From NCBI GenBank assembly GCA_004295045.1, contig SHND01000019.1:1-64000 (forward strand): DNA of 64,000 nucleotides. Direction: 5' to 3'. Positions 1 to 7,288 of this stretch are shown here, one piece after another. Every line of letters begins with the position of its first letter. The stretch's first letter is position 1. The DNA comes from Chloroflexota bacterium. Lineage in GTDB: Bacteria > Chloroflexota > Anaerolineae > UBA4142 > SHND01. A model generated the notes under the pieces. It saw only the letters and a list, made by a program, of their open reading frames with translations. It was not told the origin of the DNA and did no database searches. The position numbers and the translations under genes are program-made.

Positions 1-36
1 ATACACTATCGCACCATTGCACAATTGCACTTGCTT

Positions 37-125
37 GGAGAGGTCGCATAGTCCGGTCTAGTGCGCACGATTGGAAGTCGTGTGTAGTCGCAAGATTACC
101 GGGGGTTCAAATCCCCCCCTCTCCG
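37..125 (+). tRNA. tRNA-Ser (anticodon GGA)
   Basis: Class II cloverleaf. The 7-bp acceptor stem pairs 37-43 with 118-124, with discriminator G at 125. The anticodon stem CACGA/TCGTG encloses loop TTGGAAG, giving anticodon GGA, which reads UCC serine codons. A long variable arm precedes a T arm with GGGGG/CCCCC around TTCAAAT. CCA is not encoded. The 3' part from base 69 is duplicated exactly at 3951-4009, so the present 3' half was supplied by an integrated element that restored the gene. Confidence 0.95.
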
Positions 126-127
126 CT
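69..127 (+). repeat. attL: 59-bp direct repeat inside tRNA-Ser
   Basis: Bases 69-127 are identical to 3951-4009. The repeat begins at the anticodon stem, covers the anticodon loop, variable arm, T arm and acceptor 3' strand, and ends two bases after the discriminator. Flanking bases differ on both sides. This is the usual signature of tyrosine-integrase insertion into the 3' half of a tRNA gene. Confidence 0.95.
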
Positions 128-134
128 TAAAATT

Positions 135-169
135 AACGACTGATGATATGCAATGTATCATCAGTCGTT
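135..169 (-). terminator. Hairpin between tRNA-Ser and int
   Basis: Perfect 14-bp arms at 135-148 and 156-169 with a 7-nt loop. The right arm overlaps the stop codon of the minus-strand integrase gene. On the minus strand the hairpin is followed by a short T-rich stretch (AATTTT). It probably terminates int, and may also act on the tRNA transcript, whose original terminator was displaced to 4011-4062. Confidence 0.7.
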
Positions 170-1069
170 TGCATTAGCACCCAAGTCATGTAGCGGCGAA
201 TAATCATCATGTTTGCGCTGTAACTCGTGGACTTGGAAAATTGCGTATGCTTGTTTTGTGACTAGCACGTCAGAATGTCCCATCAAATCCGAAAGCGTCC
301 CTAAATCGCCGCCCTGCTTGATATAGGAACGTGCAAAGCGATGACGGAACGAATGCGGATTAGCACGCCCCGCGACATCCGCCCGCAATTTCAAGCGGTC
401 AAATATCGCACGAAAGCCCCACCGCGTTAGCCGCTTGCCATCATCCGCGACGAATACAAAATCTGTGTCACTCTTGCGAACATCCAGCCATGCACGTAAC
501 GCGCTCGCCACTTCTTCAATGAAAAAAACTGTTCGCGTCACTCTACCTTTTTCAGTGACTACCGCTTGCCGCTGTTCAAGATTGAGATTCGATAGTCGCA
601 ACTCTTCAAGCCCACCAATCCGACAACCCGTATCCGCAAGAAATAGCACGATTGCAAAATCACGCGGCGAATTACAAGACACAGAAATCATTTTTCGTAA
701 ATCGCCATCACTAATTGACTTGGGTTCAGACTTGGGCAAGCGCGGCATTTTTAGACGACGCCCGATATTTCCGTTTGGCGTGATGTGTTCGTTTTCTTCG
801 AGCCAACTGTAAAACCGCCGAATAGCACGAACATAGCCCGCTACCGTCGCCGGTGATAGCGTTTGTTCCGTCGTATATTTTTTCTTAACAGACCGCAACG
901 ATGCCAGAAACGCGCGCATATCATCAACGCTCACAGCATCCAGCGAACAATCACCGAAAAAGGAAATCAGCCGCCCGATATATTGGCGATACCACGCCAA
1001 CGTATACGGCGAACGTCCAACAGCAATTAAATCGGTTATGAACAGTTGAAACGCTTCAGAAAGTCTCAT
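161..1069 (-). CDS. Tyrosine recombinase / integrase
   Basis: 302 residues, the normal size for an XerC/D-like phage integrase. The N-terminal SAM-like core-binding domain spans about residues 1-105 and the catalytic domain about 120-300. The catalytic set is visible: Arg in TGCRIGG, Lys in the EKGR turn, the HSFRHRF box (HxxR), His in GHSD and the nucleophilic Tyr in KQAYAIF. It should catalyse site-specific recombination between the element's att site and tRNA-Ser. It starts 3 bp after the rep stop codon, so int is probably co-transcribed at the end of the leftward operon. No frameshift or missing motif is seen, so the element may still be active. Confidence 0.95.
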   Translation of the reverse strand: MRLSEAFQLFITDLIAVGRSPYTLAWYRQYIGRLISFFGDCSLDAVSVDDMRAFLASLRSVKKKYTTEQTLSPATVAGYVRAIRRFYSWLEENEHITPNGNIGRRLKMPRLPKSEPKSISDGDLRKMISVSCNSPRDFAIVLFLADTGCRIGGLEELRLSNLNLEQRQAVVTEKGRVTRTVFFIEEVASALRAWLDVRKSDTDFVFVADDGKRLTRWGFRAIFDRLKLRADVAGRANPHSFRHRFARSYIKQGGDLGTLSDLMGHSDVLVTKQAYAIFQVHELQRKHDDYSPLHDLGANAND

Positions 1070-1072
1070 GCC

Positions 1073-1984
1073 CTACCCCGCGCCAGCAAAACGAATGCCC
1101 GATTGAATCAAGTCTAAATGTTTTGGCTTGAGCCGCACCGCCGCCGCATCTATCATTTCTTGTATCTTATGTGACCCGAACGCAGACCACACGACAACCA
1201 AACTTGGCGCGCATTGCTTGGTTAGCCATTCGATTACATCTTCAATTGTTTTGATGCTCTTGGGAGTGTGCAGCCGAGACTTGGCAACAAAGCCGAGAAA
1301 TTTCGCCCACCAATCCACCGTCAGCCAGCGGCTTTTATTTGTATCCGCCCCGCGCGCTTTGAAATCAACATGCCCAAGTAACCACGACGCAACTTTTTTT
1401 GACCAATCCGTTTCATTCAACAATTCCCGAATTGCCGTATCTGCGCGTTCGTCCTTTAATTCGAGTTCCACGCGAATATGATGCCCCTCTACCTTTTGTT
1501 CTTTCGCCTTGTCATAAATTCGCAGGAAGGATTGACTAGACCGCGACCCGATATTAATTGTGCGCCCGCCGCTTTCATTCTCAATATGCGTCCACTTTTT
1601 CCAACGCGACACGAAGCAATGTTCTTTGACACTTGAAGCAATTTCATCCAAATTCAAAATGCCCGTTGTATCATCCATCGCAAAATCAACGCGCGTAAAT
1701 TTCATGCCCACATGCACAAACGCGGCAACGAGTGCTTGCGATTCAAATCCGCTTGCCGCAAGCGCCGACGATGGAAACCGAACATGCACGCCCATTTCAG
1801 TATGCGCATATGACCAAAAAATTCGACCTGTGCCGAAAATAACCGCAGAGCATTCGTAACCTTGCCCGCCGTATTTCAACTCTTGCCAATCCCCGAGAAT
1901 TTGACGTAACAGGTCAAGCGTATCACCGATTGGTTTATTGGTTATTGTCCCCGCGAGCCAATCAATTTGCAACGCATCGCTCAT
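1073..1984 (-). CDS. Replication initiation factor / MobT-like relaxase (Rep_trans family)
   Basis: 303 residues from the ATG at 1984, which has a strong ribosome site (AAGGTGGTG) a few bases upstream. A longer reading from 2011 would run into the hairpin at 2011-2036 and is less likely. Features match the Rep_trans (PF02486) group: a central TRVDFAMDD acidic motif (about residues 100-110) and a later LRIYDKAKEQ block holding the candidate catalytic Tyr. Members nick DNA at an origin, either as rolling-circle initiators of plasmids and filamentous phages (RstA type) or as MobT relaxases of mobilizable elements. Which role applies here cannot be told from sequence. It is followed at 3 bp by int. 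Confidence 0.8.
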   Translation of the reverse strand: MSDALQIDWLAGTITNKPIGDTLDLLRQILGDWQELKYGGQGYECSAVIFGTGRIFWSYAHTEMGVHVRFPSSALAASGFESQALVAAFVHVGMKFTRVDFAMDDTTGILNLDEIASSVKEHCFVSRWKKWTHIENESGGRTINIGSRSSQSFLRIYDKAKEQKVEGHHIRVELELKDERADTAIRELLNETDWSKKVASWLLGHVDFKARGADTNKSRWLTVDWWAKFLGFVAKSRLHTPKSIKTIEDVIEWLTKQCAPSLVVVWSAFGSHKIQEMIDAAAVRLKPKHLDLIQSGIRFAGAG

Positions 1985-2010
1985 ATTCACCACCTTAAGA
2001 AAGTATTTCA

Positions 2011-2036
2011 CGCCCCCGTATTACTAGACGGGGGCG
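2011..2036 (-). terminator. GC-rich hairpin upstream of rep
   Basis: Nine-bp arms (CGCCCCCGT at 2011-2019 with its complement at 2028-2036) enclose an 8-nt loop. It sits between the small genes and rep, just upstream of the rep ribosome site. There is no T-run, so it could be an attenuator or mRNA-processing hairpin that sets rep level rather than a full terminator. Confidence 0.45.
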
Positions 2037-2082
2037 ATTGCCTAAATCGCCAAGACACGCGATAGACCAACGCATCAAAGAG

Positions 2083-2289
2083 TTAGGCATCCTGTTTGCG
2101 AGTTAGATAATTCTTTGCCCACGTGCTACCGAAATCACCGAGACGAGATAATTTTGTCGCATATGTATTTCGGATGATTTCGGGCATTTCATCGCTGTTG
2201 ATTGCGAAACCATCAACAGCGATGAAATGTAGTCTCTTAGGACGTTGACTAGACCACGCCACTAGGCAAACGCGCGCGTGATTATCCAT
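2083..2289 (-). CDS. Small hypothetical protein of the element
   Basis: 68 residues from the ATG at 2289. That ATG lies 8 bp inside the end of the upstream gene, so translation is probably coupled. A longer reading in this frame is possible upstream, but its N-terminal part is an out-of-frame shadow of the neighbouring gene. The sequence is soluble and mixed in charge, with a C-terminal segment rich in basic and aromatic residues. No family is recognised. Position between the zinc-binding-like gene and rep suggests an accessory or copy-control role, which is inference only. Confidence 0.5.
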   Translation of the reverse strand: MDNHARVCLVAWSSQRPKRLHFIAVDGFAINSDEMPEIIRNTYATKLSRLGDFGSTWAKNYLTRKQDA

Positions 2290-2560
2290 GTAGCAAGTCT
2301 GCCAGCGACGGAAAAGCAAAACCGAATTCCGAAGGCAAACAATCCATGTGATACACGCGTTCGCTTTGCGTCGCATCATCCATGCGCACGATGGCAACGC
2401 TATCGCCCACCTTGAAAATCTTTTCGCAGACGTGACAGCCGTTGGATTGAACTTGCACAACGCGCCCGCCCGCATCCACAACGCCCGAAGAAACATCAAA
2501 ATTGAGTGAACCCCACCCGCCGAGAATCGAAACGTTGATTGATTGTTTGTTTGTGTTCAT
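2282..2560 (-). CDS. Small protein with CxxC...HxxC zinc-site pattern
   Basis: 92 residues. A CHVC pair in mid-protein and a YHMDC segment about 25 residues later give a CxxC/HxxC arrangement typical of a treble-clef or zinc-ribbon fold. The residues between (KVGDSVAIVRMDD) look like a small beta barrel. No named family is recognised. A GGAG element lies about 11 nt before the ATG. The gene is co-directional with rep and int and overlaps the next gene by 8 bp. Confidence 0.65.
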   Translation of the reverse strand: MNTNKQSINVSILGGWGSLNFDVSSGVVDAGGRVVQVQSNGCHVCEKIFKVGDSVAIVRMDDATQSERVYHMDCLPSEFGFAFPSLADLLHG

Positions 2561-2657
2561 GTTCTCTTTTGCTCCCTAGAGTGTGAGCGACCTAAATATT
2601 TTGAAGGTTGCCGCCCATCTCTTTCACGCCAGCGCAAATAATCGTAGAAATAATTTC

Positions 2658-3119
2658 CTACACGCTTTTTTTCGACCCACGCACTTTTTTTTGTGGCGTC
2701 GCCTTGAATCGTTCCATCAAGCCCGAAACCTTTTCGGGTAAAAAATTTGTGTCACCGTCCTTGTGCAGAACCAAGCGACGCACGTACGACAATGCCAGAA
2801 TCACAATCGGGGCGAACGCAATCGCATAGCGCAATAAATCGCGTTCGGTTGCCGTGATTGACCCATCCAATACGCGCAACTCAAAGAATTGCATCATTGC
2901 CGAAAAAGCGAGAGCCATTAACGCGGCGATTGGTGCGACTGCCTCTTGATGCATGAGAAAAAGCGATGTGAGGAAAACGCCCTCTATCACCGCGACAGTG
3001 AAAAGGGAAAATGCTAAATCGTTGGTCACCGCTTGCACGACAAGAAATGTGGCAATGGCAGAACGCCCGATAGCCGCAATTTCGACAAAGACGGAAAGAA
3101 TGGTGAGTGTGCCTTTCAT
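2658..3119 (-). CDS. Four-helix membrane protein of the element
   Basis: 153 residues with about four hydrophobic segments (roughly 5-30, 36-56, 60-80 and 96-114). A positively charged cytoplasmic-type tail follows (PQKKVRGSKKSV at the end). No family is recognised. Its ATG overlaps the stop of the upstream 33-residue gene (ATGA). About 100 bp without a gene separates it from the next small gene downstream. It could be an entry-exclusion, phage-assembly or superinfection-immunity protein, but none of these can be shown. Confidence 0.7.
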   Translation of the reverse strand: MKGTLTILSVFVEIAAIGRSAIATFLVVQAVTNDLAFSLFTVAVIEGVFLTSLFLMHQEAVAPIAALMALAFSAMMQFFELRVLDGSITATERDLLRYAIAFAPIVILALSYVRRLVLHKDGDTNFLPEKVSGLMERFKATPQKKVRGSKKSV

Positions 3120-3217
3120 GGTTGACCCCTTGAAAGAATGACCACAACCGCCACAACGTTTAGAATTGTGACGAGTGCAGCAATAAAGATAAACAGACGG
3201 AAATCAGATTGACGCAT
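3116..3217 (-). CDS. 33-residue single-pass membrane peptide
   Basis: This is a short open frame read directly from the minus strand. It has an N-terminal polar stretch (MRQSDFR), one strongly hydrophobic helix rich in I, V, L and A (about residues 8-29) and a short tail (SRGQP). Its TGA overlaps the ATG of the following membrane-protein gene (ATGA), which supports it being translated. It is the first gene behind the strong leftward promoter at 3296-3324. A 33-residue hydrophobic peptide could be a coat-like protein, a membrane toxin or a leader peptide. No homology is claimed. Confidence 0.6.
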   Translation of the reverse strand: MRQSDFRLFIFIAALVTILNVVAVVVILSRGQP

Positions 3218-3238
3218 CGCTTGTAAGTTAATGCGAAA

Positions 3239-3346
3239 CACGTAGAAGATTGCGACACACGAAGTTAAAAAAAATGTGTCATTACCTTTTGCGACATTGT
3301 AACGTTTTTCTACGTGATTGTCAAATCACCCGCTTAGTGTAATAAT
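3239..3346. promoter_or_regulatory. Divergent overlapping promoters and candidate operators
   Basis: On the minus strand, TTGACA (3319-3324), a 17-bp spacer and TACAAT (3296-3301) form a near-consensus sigma70 promoter for the membrane-rep-int operon. On the plus strand, TTGTCA (3318-3323), 16 bp and TAATAAT (3340-3346) face the XRE gene, so the two -35 boxes overlap. CACGTAGAA at 3239-3247 is inverted at 3308-3316, and TTGCGAC recurs at 3250, 3289 and 3358. These are plausible repressor sites in a lysogeny-type switch. Confidence 0.7.
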
Positions 3347-3376
3347 TCATTCGCCAATTGCGACGGAGGCGGCAAA

Positions 3377-3826
3377 ATGCAACTATTCAAATCGAAACCA
3401 GAAGATAAATGGAATACATACATCAGCAAGAGAATTAAGGAAGCCCGCGAAGAAAGAAGCATGTCACAGGAAGATTTAGCAAAGGCGATTTACAAGAATC
3501 GCGTAACTATCTCCGATTACGAACGCGGCAGAACCGAAGTTAGTGCCAGCGACCTTCAATTTATCGCATTGGCACTTGAAAAACCCATTACTTTTTTCTA
3601 TCCAGACTTGCCGAAGGTTCGAGGTGTCCGAACAGACGAACTCACAGATAGGGAAAAAGAATTGATTCAACTGTTTCGGCGGATTCAGAACGAAGAGGCA
3701 GAACTTTTAGCGCTTCAGCATGTCAAGAGAATTGGCAACACTATCGAAGATATTGAATCTGAAGCGATGATACAAGCCGAACGAATGATAGATTCCAGAT
3801 CGAAACAAATTGCGAAAAAGAAATAG
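3377..3826 (+). CDS. XRE-family helix-turn-helix regulator
   Basis: 149 residues with a good ribosome site (GGAGG at 3365-3369). An HTH_3/Xre domain spans about residues 17-72: IKEAREERSMSQEDLAKAIY, a recognition helix around NRVTISDYERGR, and a helix ending in KPITFFYP. The C-terminal half is predicted helical and charged, probably for dimerisation. It is transcribed divergently from the replication/integration operon over overlapping promoters, like a phage cI or plasmid repressor. The expected role is repression of the leftward operon and autoregulation, which is inference from layout. Confidence 0.88.
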   Translation: MQLFKSKPEDKWNTYISKRIKEAREERSMSQEDLAKAIYKNRVTISDYERGRTEVSASDLQFIALALEKPITFFYPDLPKVRGVRTDELTDREKELIQLFRRIQNEEAELLALQHVKRIGNTIEDIESEAMIQAERMIDSRSKQIAKKK

Positions 3827-3885
3827 CGCGCGTCGGCGTCGGCGCGCTAGTCCCGTCGCGCGCTCGACGCCCGACGCTGCGCCGA

Positions 3886-3936
3886 ATGTGCGTGCGATGG
3901 TTCCCCCAGAGGGTTCCCACCATCGCAGACGCACAT
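3886..3936. repeat. Long imperfect palindrome next to attR
   Basis: Left arm 3886-3900 pairs with 3920-3936, with a 2-nt bulge. The 19-nt loop contains GGTTCCC-type direct copies and a small inner CCC/GGG stem. A very GC-rich stretch with smaller repeats precedes it (3827-3885). In a rolling-circle or mobilizable element such a structure is a candidate nick site (double-strand origin, oriT) or an integrase arm site. The position between the last gene and attR fits either. Confidence 0.5.
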
Positions 3937-3950
3937 ACTGAAACGTCACT

Positions 3951-4009
3951 GATTGGAAGTCGTGTGTAGTCGCAAGATTACCGGGGGTTCAAATCCCCCC
4001 CTCTCCGCT
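3951..4009 (+). repeat. attR: displaced 3' half of tRNA-Ser
   Basis: An exact 59-base copy of 69-127, preceded by unrelated sequence, so there is no D arm or 5' acceptor strand and it is not a functional tRNA. It represents the original chromosomal 3' end pushed aside by the insertion. Confidence 0.95.
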
Positions 4010-4010
4010 G

Positions 4011-4062
4011 AAAAATTGGGGACTAGACAACAGCCCGTCTGTTTCTGGTCTCTAATTTTTTT
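4011..4062 (+). terminator. Original tRNA-Ser terminator, now beyond attR
   Basis: An imperfect hairpin: AAAAATTGGGGACTAGA at its left and a complementary right arm ending in a run of seven T at about 4056-4062. Directly after the tRNA 3' end in attR, it is the expected native terminator of the uninterrupted tRNA-Ser gene. Confidence 0.65.
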
Positions 4063-4156
4063 CCTCGCGCAAACCCCGGCTCTAAATCCAGTCCAACCAG
4101 TTGCTCAAGCCAAGCCAAAAATGTTTTCTTGGGTAACTTTGTCCCATTTTGAACTC

Positions 4157-4184
4157 TTGACAAACCCTGCCAATTCCATAAACT
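4157..4184 (+). promoter_or_regulatory. Promoter of the SRP RNA gene
   Basis: TTGACA at 4157-4162, a 16-bp spacer and TAAACT at 4179-4184, with the RNA 5' end about ten bases downstream. The -35 is consensus and the -10 is moderate. Position fits a stable RNA gene. Confidence 0.6.
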
Positions 4185-4193
4185 ACTCTCCAG

Positions 4194-4473
<280 letters not shown>

Positions 4474-4505
4474 TTTTTTTAATTTTGGATCAGGATCACA
4501 CTCTC

Positions 4506-4564
4506 ATATAGAATCCGCGTATCGTATTCGCGCTCCGTCGGAAAACGGTGCGCGAATTCTATAT
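4506..4564 (+). promoter_or_regulatory. Long stem-loop directly upstream of the 3D-domain gene
   Basis: ATATAGAATCCGCG (4506-4519) pairs with 4551-4564 with one mismatch. A second stem CCGT/ACGG lies in the loop. The structure ends 5 nt before the ATG at 4570 and would cover the ribosome-binding region, so it could control translation. No known riboswitch consensus is recognised. Confidence 0.4.
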
Positions 4565-4569
4565 CACAC

Positions 4570-6240
4570 ATGAAGTCTGATCACGCTATACCGCCGGCAG
4601 GCATGTCGCGTCACCTTGTTCCACCGGCACCACCACGTCGCATGACCTCTGCCTCAAGCACATCGTCATCACCGCCTGCGGTTCCCGCGCCTCCGCGCCC
4701 ACAGCGGCGATACCTCACTCCTCCAGCTGTTCCGGCGCGTCCCTCGAATCTACCGCAAGCGCAATCCAACAGCTGGTCATTTTTTCGCGATGCAAATTTG
4801 GTTTTGCTCGTGCTCGTCGGTTGTGCTTTGCTCGGAATGGCGTATCTGTTTCTCGGCGGACGTGAGCGCGTGACCATTCGGATTGACGATCAAGAAACAA
4901 CAATCTGGACGCGGCAACAAACGGTGCGCGATGCGCTTGTCGAAGCAGGCATTCCTTGGAACGAGCAAGACCTCATTCGCCCGCCTTTGTCCGCCGCCCT
5001 ACCCCGCGATGGAAATATCACAATTCGTTTAGCCACTCCGATCGTTGTGACGGCAGACGGCGCGGTCATGGAACGTCGCACGCAGGCAACGACAATCCAA
5101 AAAGTTTTGGAAGAAAACAATATCACGCTCAAGCCCCAGGATCAGGTGTTTCTGGATGGACGACTTACACGCGCGGATGCATCACTGCCGCGTTATGCCG
5201 CGAGCGCAGGCGAACCCGCCTCTTTTTCTTCACAGAACGGCACACTTCACATCTCTGTCACACGCGCTCTGCCAATTACGATTAATGACAACGGCACTAT
5301 CTCCACGCTCTATACAACCGAAAATACTTTGGGGACGGCGCTCGCGCGTGCGGGAATGCAAGTGTACATTGGAGATTCGGTAACGCCGGAATTGACGACC
5401 CCCGTCACCACCGACGCAACCGTTTTTATTCGTCGCTCGCGTCCCGCGTCCATCACGGTGGATGGTCGCACGATTCGCACACGCACGCGCGCAGCTTCGA
5501 TTGAAGCATTGCTCGCGCAAGAAGGTGTGCAACTTCAAGGCAAAGACTTTGCCGTACCTGCACCGACCGATCCAATTGTAGATTACGTGAACGTGAATGT
5601 GACGCGCGTGCGCGAAGAATTTATCACAGAGACGGAACAGCTCGCGTTTCAATCCAAATGGCTGCCGAATCCTGACCTCGAACTTGATCAACGCGTAGTC
5701 GCACAGGTGGGTGAAAAGGGCGCGAAAAATCGTCTCTTTAAGTCCGTGTTTGAAAATGGAAAATTGATTTCAACGGGACTCGAACGCGAGTGGATTGAAA
5801 AACCGCCGCAGGATCACATCATCAATTATGGAACCAAAGTGGTGCTGCGCGATTTGACATTGCCCAATGGTTCAGTCGTCCAGTATTGGCGCAAGATTCG
5901 TTTGCTCGCGACGGCGTATGCTGCTTCAACTTCAGGCAAAGCCAAAGACCATCCTGAATATGGACGCACGCGCCTTGGGCTTCAAGCAGGGCGCGGAATC
6001 GTTGCCGTAGATCCGCGCGTGGTAAGTTTAGGATCGAAATTATTTGTTCCGGGCTACGGCGAAGCTGTCGCCGGTGACACAGGCGGACGCGTCAAAGGCA
6101 AACGAATTGATTTGGGATTTCCGGATGATGCCATCGAGTCTTGGTACCGTTGGGTAGATGTTTATTTGCTCGCCCCCGCGCCGTCCTCATCACAAATCAA
6201 CGCTGTCCTCGCCGACTATCCGGTAGAACGAAAAAAGTAA
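4570..6240 (+). CDS. G5/3D-domain cell-envelope protein (YabE-like)
   Basis: 556 residues. A proline/serine-rich cytoplasmic N-terminus (1-75) is followed by one membrane helix (about 76-95, NLVLLVLVGCALLGMAYLFL). Three ubiquitin-like DUF348 repeats (about 100-345, with units such as VTIRIDDQETTIWTRQQTVRDAL) precede a G5-type segment (about 345-440). The C-terminal 3D domain (about 445-545) has the Asp-rich GDTGG, KRIDLGF and WVDVYLL motifs. This order matches the YabE/Rpf-like group, whose 3D domains are peptidoglycan lytic transglycosylase-like. It probably acts outside the membrane on the cell wall. It is a single gene between the SRP RNA and rsmA with its own terminator. Confidence 0.88.
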   Translation: MKSDHAIPPAGMSRHLVPPAPPRRMTSASSTSSSPPAVPAPPRPQRRYLTPPAVPARPSNLPQAQSNSWSFFRDANLVLLVLVGCALLGMAYLFLGGRERVTIRIDDQETTIWTRQQTVRDALVEAGIPWNEQDLIRPPLSAALPRDGNITIRLATPIVVTADGAVMERRTQATTIQKVLEENNITLKPQDQVFLDGRLTRADASLPRYAASAGEPASFSSQNGTLHISVTRALPITINDNGTISTLYTTENTLGTALARAGMQVYIGDSVTPELTTPVTTDATVFIRRSRPASITVDGRTIRTRTRAASIEALLAQEGVQLQGKDFAVPAPTDPIVDYVNVNVTRVREEFITETEQLAFQSKWLPNPDLELDQRVVAQVGEKGAKNRLFKSVFENGKLISTGLEREWIEKPPQDHIINYGTKVVLRDLTLPNGSVVQYWRKIRLLATAYAASTSGKAKDHPEYGRTRLGLQAGRGIVAVDPRVVSLGSKLFVPGYGEAVAGDTGGRVKGKRIDLGFPDDAIESWYRWVDVYLLAPAPSSSQINAVLADYPVERKK

Positions 6241-6249
6241 TCGCTAGCC

Positions 6250-6282
6250 AAACTGACAGGTGAGTACCTGTCAGTTTTTTTC
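6250..6282 (+). terminator. Intrinsic terminator after the 3D-domain gene
   Basis: Perfect 12-bp stem (6250-6261 with 6266-6277), a 4-nt loop, and a T-rich tail to 6280. It ends only about ten bases before the rsmA start codon. Confidence 0.9.
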
Positions 6283-6291
6283 TAACTCATC

Positions 6292-7119
6292 GTGCGCACA
6301 TCCGCCAAGCTTTCCGAACATCACTTGCCCCGCAAACGATTCGGTCAGAATTTTCTCACTGACAAAAATATCTTGAACAAGATTGTCCGCGCGGCAGAGG
6401 TGAGCCCTTCGAACACGGTTCTGGAAATCGGTCCCGGGCTGGGGCATCTGACGCGCGCGCTTGCAGAAACAAACGCCCATATCGTAGCCGTTGAAGTGGA
6501 CCGTGACCTGATTGCAAATCTGCGGACGGAATTCTCTGAAATGTCAAACGTGCATTTACTCGAAGGCGACATCTTGAAACAAGCGCCCGAAGCATGGCTC
6601 GCGCAGGGAAACGCGTCCACGCCGTACATTGTCGTCGCCAATATTCCGTACTATATTACGTCAGCGATTCTGCGCTATCTGCTCGAAGCGCAGACGCCGC
6701 CAGAACGCATTGTTGTGATGGTACAGCGCCAAGTGGCACAACAAATCACTGCAAAACCCCCCCATGCAAATTTGCTGGGGGTGAGCGTGCAATATTATGG
6801 TGTCCCCCAAATTGTGGGAAACGTGGCTGCAGGCGCGTTTTATCCGCGCCCACAGGTGGATTCGGCGGTCGTGCGCATAGATGTAACATCCGCGCCGAGC
6901 GAAAAAGATTCTGCGCGCTTTTTTCGCATCGTCCGCGCGGGGTTTGGCGCAAAACGCAAGCAACTGCACAACGCACTGACTCTTGGCTTGAATCTTTCCG
7001 GTGAAGAGGTTGGCAAAATGCTCGCGCAAGCGCACATCAATCCGACGCGTCGCGCAGAAACTTTGACCCTCGCTGAATGGGAAACGCTTGCCCATACAAG
7101 CAAATCGTTTTTGAACTAA
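6292..7119 (+). CDS. rsmA: 16S rRNA dimethyladenosine transferase
   Basis: 275 residues, family-typical. It transfers four methyl groups from SAM to two adjacent adenines near the 3' end of 16S rRNA during small-subunit assembly. Visible motifs: RFGQNFL near the N-terminus, the SAM-binding VLEIGPGLGHLTRAL (about 43-57), the acidic VEVD, GDIL, and the catalytic NIPYYIT. The C-terminal helical domain carries the FYPRPQVDSAV and GFGAKRKQL signatures. The GTG start at 6292 has no ribosome site and lies immediately after a terminator, so initiation may be weak or use an internal start. Confidence 0.95.
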   Translation: MRTSAKLSEHHLPRKRFGQNFLTDKNILNKIVRAAEVSPSNTVLEIGPGLGHLTRALAETNAHIVAVEVDRDLIANLRTEFSEMSNVHLLEGDILKQAPEAWLAQGNASTPYIVVANIPYYITSAILRYLLEAQTPPERIVVMVQRQVAQQITAKPPHANLLGVSVQYYGVPQIVGNVAAGAFYPRPQVDSAVVRIDVTSAPSEKDSARFFRIVRAGFGAKRKQLHNALTLGLNLSGEEVGKMLAQAHINPTRRAETLTLAEWETLAHTSKSFLN

Positions 7120-7288
7120 ACTGGAAGCATTTGGAATGCTTGTCCAATCCGTTGTAAAATAATTTGGTGCCATTTACGGCGCGCTCGTAAGGTCTTGACG
7201 CGGATCACTTCGAATCCCCTCCCACATTCCGTCTTGAGCGCAATCGAACATTCTGTGGCAGCAAACAAGGCGAAAGGTGATGCACTCT

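Larger units (their letters stand above)
69..4009. mobile_element. Compact tRNA-Ser-integrated element (about 3.9 kb)
   Basis: The element is bounded by the 59-bp repeats and has a unit length of 3882 bp. It carries, leftward, a 33-residue membrane peptide, a 153-residue membrane protein, two small overlapping genes, a Rep_trans/MobT-type initiator and a tyrosine integrase. A divergent XRE regulator reads rightward. The integrase lies next to the intact tRNA, as usual for such elements. No Zot-like ATPase, portal, terminase, type IV coupling or conjugation gene is visible. It could be a mobilizable element (MobT-like), an integrated rolling-circle plasmid, or a minimal inovirus-like or satellite element. 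The sequence alone does not decide between these. Confidence 0.9.

Noticed and set aside
2290..2499. Longer N-terminus for the 2083-2289 gene
   Set aside because: The extra residues are the shifted-frame shadow of the 2282-2560 gene, which has its own ribosome site and a sensible zinc-site pattern.
3951..4009. A second tRNA-Ser gene
   Set aside because: Only the 3' half is present; there is no 5' acceptor strand or D arm, so it is the displaced att copy.
69..4009. Complete filamentous phage (inovirus) prophage
   Set aside because: A Rep_trans-type initiator, an integrase and small membrane proteins fit, but no Zot-like ATPase or adsorption protein is visible in 3.9 kb.
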